Positions 57,436-64,000 of a stretch of 64,000 nt of DNA are shown piece after piece. The first letter of the stretch is position 1, and each line of letters opens with the position of its first letter. A program made the translations under genes and the position numbers. The notes beneath the pieces are model-generated. The model was given only the letters and a program-made list of their open reading frames with translations, had not been told where the DNA came from and made no database searches. This stretch comes from Hevea brasiliensis (Eukaryota; Streptophyta; Magnoliopsida; Malpighiales; Euphorbiaceae), in NCBI RefSeq assembly GCF_030052815.1, contig NC_079495.1, forward strand, positions 116,910,194-116,974,193, written 5' to 3'.

Positions 57436-60400
57436 GATACTTGAGGACAGAATTCACCAATTGAACTTCATCTTCTTCAACTCATTTCACCATGGCCGAA
57501 TACCATCTTCATTTGCTCCTCCATGGCCGTTTGCATGCAAGTTTCCAATCCCACCATTTTCAACCTAAAACTCAAAGCTCACTTGATTAAACTTTGTCTC
57601 CACACCTTGGGTAGATCATAGGCAGCAAGAACAAGAGGATTTGGTGAAGTTTTCACAAGGTTTGGAAACTCTTGGTTGAACGTTAGTGTCAATTTTCTCT
57701 TCCTTTCTTAATTAGACTCTGAATTAAGGTTATAATGAGTTGATATGTTGAGAAATTTGAAGAATTTGATGAGTAATTGATGAGCCTCAATTTCAGTAGC
57801 CTTGGGAAACTTAGGAGATTGAAAATTTCATGTATGTAAATGTTGATTAATGGTGTTGATGGATAGGTGAAAGTGAATTATATATTGATAGTTGAAGTTA
57901 CATGTGCTAGCAAATTGATTTCATATGTGTATTGTTGATTTTGACCATTTGAATTAGAGTTTTAGTATTGAATATTGAAGACTTATGTAAACTGCTAGAA
58001 ATTGACCAAATTAAGATTTGATTGATGATATTAAAAGTGCTATGAATGCAGAATTGAAGTTTGGGAGATGGAGAAATGAATATTGGAAGTGTTCTTTTGT
58101 GCAGGTTGAGTAATTGATTGAAACCAGTGTGTATTTTGAGCCATAAGTGAAATTGTGTGACCCCAATTGGTATGAGTCCAATTGGAGGTAAAACTAAACC
58201 TAAAATGGACCAACTTTCATGCAGAAATCATGCCAAAATTCTGCCTAAAAAGTGACCTAAAATTTTACCTAATCCGGATTGCCAAAATGTAAATCTAGAA
58301 TTTTGACCAAATGAACAGTATTCATTCAATTGGACATAACTCACTATAGACAAGTCCAAATGACCTGAATTTTATACAATTGGAAAGCTTAGACATAGAG
58401 CTACAACTCTTGAAGACACCAAAGCCCATAAATGCCATTAACCAAGTCAAATTGCTTGCCTAAATAGGGACACCAAAACTGTCCAGAATTGAAACTGCCC
58501 AAAATTGCTAGACAAAAGCAAACTGACCAGTTTTGGTAAAGAGACCATAACTTGGTCCGTAGAACTCCAAATGACATGAAATTAGTGCCAACATTTCAAT
58601 AAGACATAGACCTATAATATTGGTATTTTGACCAAAACTCATAAATCAAGGGAATTAGGTCATTTAATTAGGTCAAGACAGCATACAAAATCTAGAAATT
58701 TGCATAAGTGACTAATAACTCCAGAATACTCTTTCATTCATATCTCTCACTAGAGAACTTCAATTAAAATGAAGCATATAGTTCTAAAAAGCTAAGAAAC
58801 AGAACTAAAATGTTGTTTTAGACACCTTCCTCAAATTATGAATGTACAAATACTAAATTACAAGCTAAAGCTACTGACCTAAAGTGAGATAATGTGAAAC
58901 AAGACACTTGAGTCCAGTCTAGAAAGTTGACTATAATTAATTCTATAAGACTTGAAAATTGCAACTAAATTTCTGATTTACCATAAGACATAGGGCAACA
59001 TATCATATGAAGAATACTAGACCTAAATATGGCAGCAATCCACTCAAATAAAATTGACAAAGTTCCATACAAAAACTGCCTAAGTAAGGAACCAATATCC
59101 AGAATTGACCTAGTTATGGTTATTTAACTATAACTTGAGTTATACAAATCCAAATGGAGTGATTCAAAAAGGAAATTAAAAAAAAAAAAGACACATTGAG
59201 GAATAACATTGATGAGACAAGTTAGCCAAATTTTTACTGTAGCTTGGTCCAATGAAATAGTAAACATTGGCCATGAAATCTAAAAATTTGAAACAACATG
59301 TAATGAGCCTTGAATTAAGATTGGCAATTGATGTCAACAAGTGTTAAACTCAAAATGTGTGAATGAGACATTAGTTCTCATTATTGGAGAAAGGAAAAAA
59401 AATACTTTGAGTACAATGGTACTTCAGAACAACTGATGTGAATTATGATCATTATGATTATCTAATGAATGTGCAAATTATGAGAAATGCAATAATTATA
59501 TATATAATTGTAATTTAGGAATTTATGTTCCCACTAGGAACAAAATCAATTGTTATAAATTGTAATTGAACTTATAATTGAATAATGATATTTTAATACA
59601 TATTAATGTTTAATGGTACTTATGTGTCCATGTATTGCCTAGACACGTGTGTCAGATTGAATAGATTGGCATGCCAATAGGGTATTGTTTGAGCAGTACT
59701 GTGTAAGGCTTTATGCTTGTATTTAAGGCTTTATGCCTACATTTATGGCTTGTATGCCTGATTATTTGTTTATCTGTTATCATGGCTTTTTAGCCATACT
59801 GATTGCATGCGTGATTGACGTTCAGAGCGTACACGTCCCATGGTATGACAGCCCGAGACACTGCGGTGTCTAGTGCCCAGGACCCGCTTATCCAATTTAG
59901 TCAGCCTATCATAAGTTACTTGGGCAGTGAAATTTATTAAAATAAGTTAAGAATATTAGCAATTAAAAATATTAGAAATTAAATAAATGAGTAAGAAACC
60001 TAAAATAAATTAGAGTAGCAGAATAATTATAACTTAAATAAATATTTCAAATGTGAATTACATAATAATATAAGTATAGACTTAATATTTAGATTATTTT
60101 TGATATTGTACATCATTACTGTAAACTTATAAACTAAGCACCTCCAAGAAGAACATAGTAGGATAAAGGATGGTTAATATTAGAAATTTCAAAAGAAATT
60201 AAATTAATTATAAATCTTAATTATCTGAATTATGTTTTATTTCTACCTTTATTTGTATATTACTTCTTTGTTATATTATTGCACCACTAAGCAGCAATGT
60301 TTAGCGCGATGGATTTGTTTCCTCGTGCAAGTACTGAAGATAAAACTCAGTGAACATTTGACTGGGATTTTTGGAGTCCAGATCTGCAGAAGTGTTAGAA

Positions 60401-60557
60401 GTATTCAAGGTTGTCACCTCCTCAGCAATGCATGTAGATAGGGCTCACATAAATCATATTATGTATTTTGTGCATTATAATTATTTCTTATGTTTTAATG
60501 TAAATTAGAAAATTGTAATTAATTTGTATATCATGTAAATGATGAACTTATGTAATT

Positions 60558-63500
60558 TGTAACACCCCTATATGCATAGTCCTATGCAAATCACTATTCT
60601 GGTGACCAATGTCTATCTGGACAGCTGGGATATCTGGAACTACACTTAAATGATATTGAGAAGACATAAAATGATGAAATATAAGGTAAGAAAATACAAG
60701 AAAAATTAAGGAAAAATAAAAGAGAGGAAATGAAACTAGGTTAAACAAGTTGGAACTGTAGCGATGGGTGACCGCACTGGAAAGTTACTGCGAAGGCAAT
60801 TGCCAATCTTAGGACCATGGGGAACTCTCAAAAATAATTTCTGAGACCAAATTAAAGGCCTACTAAGGTATAAATGACATTGAAAATGTCAAAGAAAATT
60901 TAGTAAGTCAATACAAATGAAAATGAAAATTTAAGAATCGGCAGGACAAGGACTAAATCAGTATTACCGAAAAATCTGAAATACAACCTAAAAAGTGGCG
61001 TTTTGGTCAATTGATACCTAGAATTGAATTTTGACTGAAATATCCATTAAAAATTAGTAGTATTAAATATTGAAATTTTATGGAAATAAGAATTAAATAT
61101 GTAATGTAATTTAGAGGAAGTATGGGGGATATAATTAGAATTTCTAATCTTTGATTATTATAATGACTTGATTATATTTAGTGGGGTTAGGTGGCACTAT
61201 ATAAAGCTCATGAGGACATTAATCAACCTATTTCACCATCTTCTTCCTCACAACTCCATTTTGGCCAAATTGAATCTTTCCCAAAAACCTCCATGGGCGT
61301 CCACCTTTGAGCTTTCTCTCTCCATGATTTAAGCCTCCATTTTTCAATCTTCCTTCACTAAAGTTTGTCTACACAACATGGAAAAGAGATAGGGAGCAAG
61401 AAAGAAGAGTTTTGGTGAAGATTTAGGAAGCTCCAAATAAAGGTTAGTGCTAATTTCCCTTTCTCCCTTAATTAATCTTTGATTTAAGGTTGTGATGAGT
61501 GTAATTATTGAGAAATTTGAAGAAAAAGATGAGTATTTGATGGAGCATGAATTCTGCAGCCATGGTGATTAAAGGATTTTGGTTTGTTTTCATATGAATT
61601 TGATGGGAATTGATGTTGATTAAAGTAATTAAAAGTTCTAGCAAGTTAATTTTTTGTGTATGTTGCGATTGAGTAATTGAATTAGAATTGGATTTTAAAT
61701 TGGGAATTTTTTGTGTAATTGCTTAAAGTGGGCAGCCTTGATCCCATGAGAATGGATTAGTTCATGTGTGAAAGAAGTGAATTATGATGTTAATTTAAGT
61801 TAATTAGATGAGAGTCAAGTTATTTTATGTGTATATGAGACATTGGTACAATTAATTTGGGATTTTGTAAGAGGTATTGAAAACCTTGGCCAATGGTGAT
61901 TTTTGGCAGCCTTGTGATGCAATGAAGAGTATTTAATTTCATGGAATTGTTTGATGAATTATGGTACTAAAGATTGATAGAAGTATATGTAAATTATTAA
62001 TGGAATTCCATATACTAGTTAGGTGATATCATGTAAAAATTTTATCAATGTTGACTTTGTGATTTAGAGTTGTATTTGGTGTATTGAGGAATTGTGTATT
62101 CTGCCCATATTGATTATAATGTGATGTGATGAAAGAAAATGGTATGGTACAAATTCAGAATTAGGTATGGGAAGTTTAAGTAGAACAAGTTGGATGTGTA
62201 TTTGATTTGTGTTTGAGGGAAGTGTATAAAGGAAGTATGTATTTAGGGCTATAACCTAAATTGTGTGATCCCAATTGGTATAAGGCTAATTGAAGGTAAA
62301 ATTAGACATATAATGAACCAACTTTCATGTAGAAGCCTTACCAAAAATCTGTCCATAAAATGACTTAAAAATTTACCAAATCCGGAATTTATAAATTGAA
62401 ACCCAGAATTTTGACCATATAAACAGTAATCAATCAATTGGCCATAACTCAATGAAAATAGGTCCAAATGACCTGAAATTTATATCGTTAGAAAGTTTAG
62501 ACATAGGGATATAACTTTGGTAGAGACCACAAAGCCCAGAAATGCCATTAAGCAAGTCAATTTGATTGCCCAAGTTAGATTACAAAATCTGCCATAATGA
62601 AAATAGACCTAATTTGCTAACTTAAAAGCAATATGTCCAGTATTAGCAAAATAACCATAACTTGGTCCAGAAAACCCCAAATGACATGAAATCAGTGCCA
62701 AAATTTCAATAAGACATAAACCTACAATATTTCTCTTTTAACCAGGACCTAGAAATAAAGAGAAATAGGTCAATTAGCTAGGTCAAGGCAACATACCAAA
62801 TCTGAAAAATTTCAATAAAATGCAATAAGCTTTAAAATGAAATTAGCAACATATACCAACATTTGAGGAATGTAAAATGTGACATATTAATAACATTAAA
62901 ATCAAGTCACCTAGTGTGTATGAAAAGTCAACATTGTAGGTTGACCAATAAAAAAAATAGTAACCAATAAAAAAAAATTAATTGTTAGAATTTCTTATTT
63001 GAAATAATTTAAATAAGTACTTAAACACTTTAAATTATGTGTTTCAGTTAGAAAAAACACTAAAAAAGAGAAAGAAACACTGAGTCAAGGCTAAGAGGCG
63101 ACTCATAAAAGTTTTGTGCACAACTAGTTTTTAATTGATTTTGTTCTGAATATTTCATATGATTAAATGACGTTATTTTCCTTATGTATTATGTTTATCA
63201 AGTATTGAATTTAATTCAATGATTATTAAAATTGTTATAGTATATATGAATTTAGCTTTGTGAAATGGTATTTCAACAATTATTGAGCATTGTTGTGGAT
63301 TGAATAAATTAGTTTTGGAAAAATTGTGATAAAATATGTTTTGAATTGTAATGAGCATAAAAATTATTGGATATTGGAATTGACATTGAATTGAATTGTG
63401 TTGTTATTTATGCTCACAAAAAGGACAAAGAGATTTATGATATTGTTTTATATCTCACTATAGATGTTTGACTAGGTATTTCCAGTTTCTCTTATTTGTT

Positions 63501-64000
63501 AAGGAGACAATGGAGTTAGCTTTGTTTTGTTTTGACTATCATAGTACGTGCATAGGCGTAGATTCTCCTCTTATTAAGGTTAGATCTATGTTTTTCATTG
63601 GCCCTTTTGAAAGTTTCATTATTATGTTGTGTACTGTGCACGACAATTCGACCTCCCCGACCATAGGGAATTAGAATTACCCTGAAGATAGCCCTTACGG
63701 ATTAGTCTTGCATAGTTAGTGAGATAAAGAATGGTTTTTGAATAGTAAAGAATTTCGATTTCAAATGGGATTTATGCATAATTGATTTTATTAAAATTAA
63801 TCTTTATTTCCATAATTGCTAGAATTACTTTAAATGTCCAGTTGTGATTTGATAAATTGAATTTCTTGATCAAAGTCATTTTAACAAATGATTTCTATTA
63901 TTGGCAATGAATATTTTGATTTTTGGAATTCAATGAATATCCAGATTTCCAAATTCTTTACTGTAATTTTGCTAAGGTATATTGTACTATATTTTAAATT
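60558..64000 (+). mobile_element. Long LTR running off the window (LTR-8)
   Basis: Starts TGTAACACCCC after TAATT (60553-60557). It carries the 5S-like module (60737-60786), TATA at 61198, donor AAAG|GTTAGT at 61443, and the micro-exon-like block 63048-63110, whose donor G is lost. Its right end lies past 64000. No genes in it; the last 500 bases, including a 68-codon frame at 63468, show nothing recognisable. Confidence 0.8.
60737..60786 (+). promoter_or_regulatory. 5S rRNA-like internal-promoter module in LTR-8
   Basis: 179 bp from the LTR start: AGGTTAAACAAG, then GTAGCGATGGGTGACC, then CACTGGAAAGTTAC. The GATGGGTGACC core is intact. Confidence 0.55.

Larger units (their letters stand above)
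56774..60557 (+). mobile_element. Long LTR, right end displaced (LTR-7)
   Basis: Starts TGTAACACCC in Tat-associated copy 2. It carries the 5S-like module (56954-57005), TATA box TATAAAAG at 57428, GTTAGT donor at 57682, a hairpin with one G-T pair (60287-60304) and a GTGCAAG acceptor-like site near 60332. LTR-8 interrupts it at 60558, so its last 300 or so bases and its target duplication lie outside the window. Confidence 0.85.

Overview
The window looks like an intergenic, transposon-packed piece of a eudicot nuclear genome. It is AT-rich, has introns with GT..AG ends, carries plant Ty3/gypsy, TRIM, CACTA-like and Mutator-like elements, and holds a single intact plant gene. I cannot name the species; a woody eudicot is only a guess.

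The only gene I regard as intact is a CHX20-type cation/H+ antiporter on the minus strand (21345-28091). It has four phase-0 exons, 787 codons, a 4.2 kb second intron and canonical splice sites. Upstream of it lies a second, dead copy of the CHX20 5' half (exon 1, all of exon 2 and part of intron 2), cut into pieces between 29225 and 44400. Those pieces are separated, from the 3' to the 5' side of the pseudogene, by a Tat-like LTR element (29690-36650), two long-inverted-repeat Mutator-like elements (36782-38041 and 38121-43292), and further LTRs nested inside them. Another LTR sits in its promoter (44401-54330). Target-site duplications (TSDs) allow most of these insertions to be placed to the base.

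Layout. 1-2832: two nested long LTRs. 2833-20810: a decayed Tat-lineage Ty3/gypsy element. Its gag-pol runs on the minus strand (gag about 20.8-19.9 kb, protease, RT, RNase H, integrase to about 11.2 kb), followed by about 50 bp tandem repeats and an antisense extra ORF on the plus strand (4862-10269). A solo LTR interrupts the antisense ORF (5965-9599) and a Tekay-like element interrupts the RT (13832-18565). 20811-21344: 3' flank of CHX20. 21345-28091: CHX20. 28092-29224: its upstream region. 29225-54330: the shredded CHX20 pseudogene. 54331-56773: a second copy of the Tat-associated segment seen at 2833-4430, carrying a rearranged TRIM (55956-56645). 56774-64000: two more nested long LTRs.

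The dominant repeat is a family of long LTRs (3.1-3.9 kb, TGTAACA...TGT[C/T]ACA-like ends), represented by at least eight copies in both orientations. Most are solo LTRs; one still has a gag ORF and an initiator-Met primer site. Reading these copies side by side shows three shared internal signals that their retrotransposon label does not explain: (i) a segment about 170-180 bp from the LTR start that resembles the internal promoter of 5S rRNA; (ii) a consensus 5' splice site at about +836 to +908 in all eight copies where it can be read, with a 60-63 bp micro-exon in one subfamily; (iii) a hairpin about 30 bp before a shared 3' splice-site-like sequence, whose stem changes by compensating base pairs between subfamilies. 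I rank these as the most interesting content of the window. All were found by eye, without alignment software or database searches.
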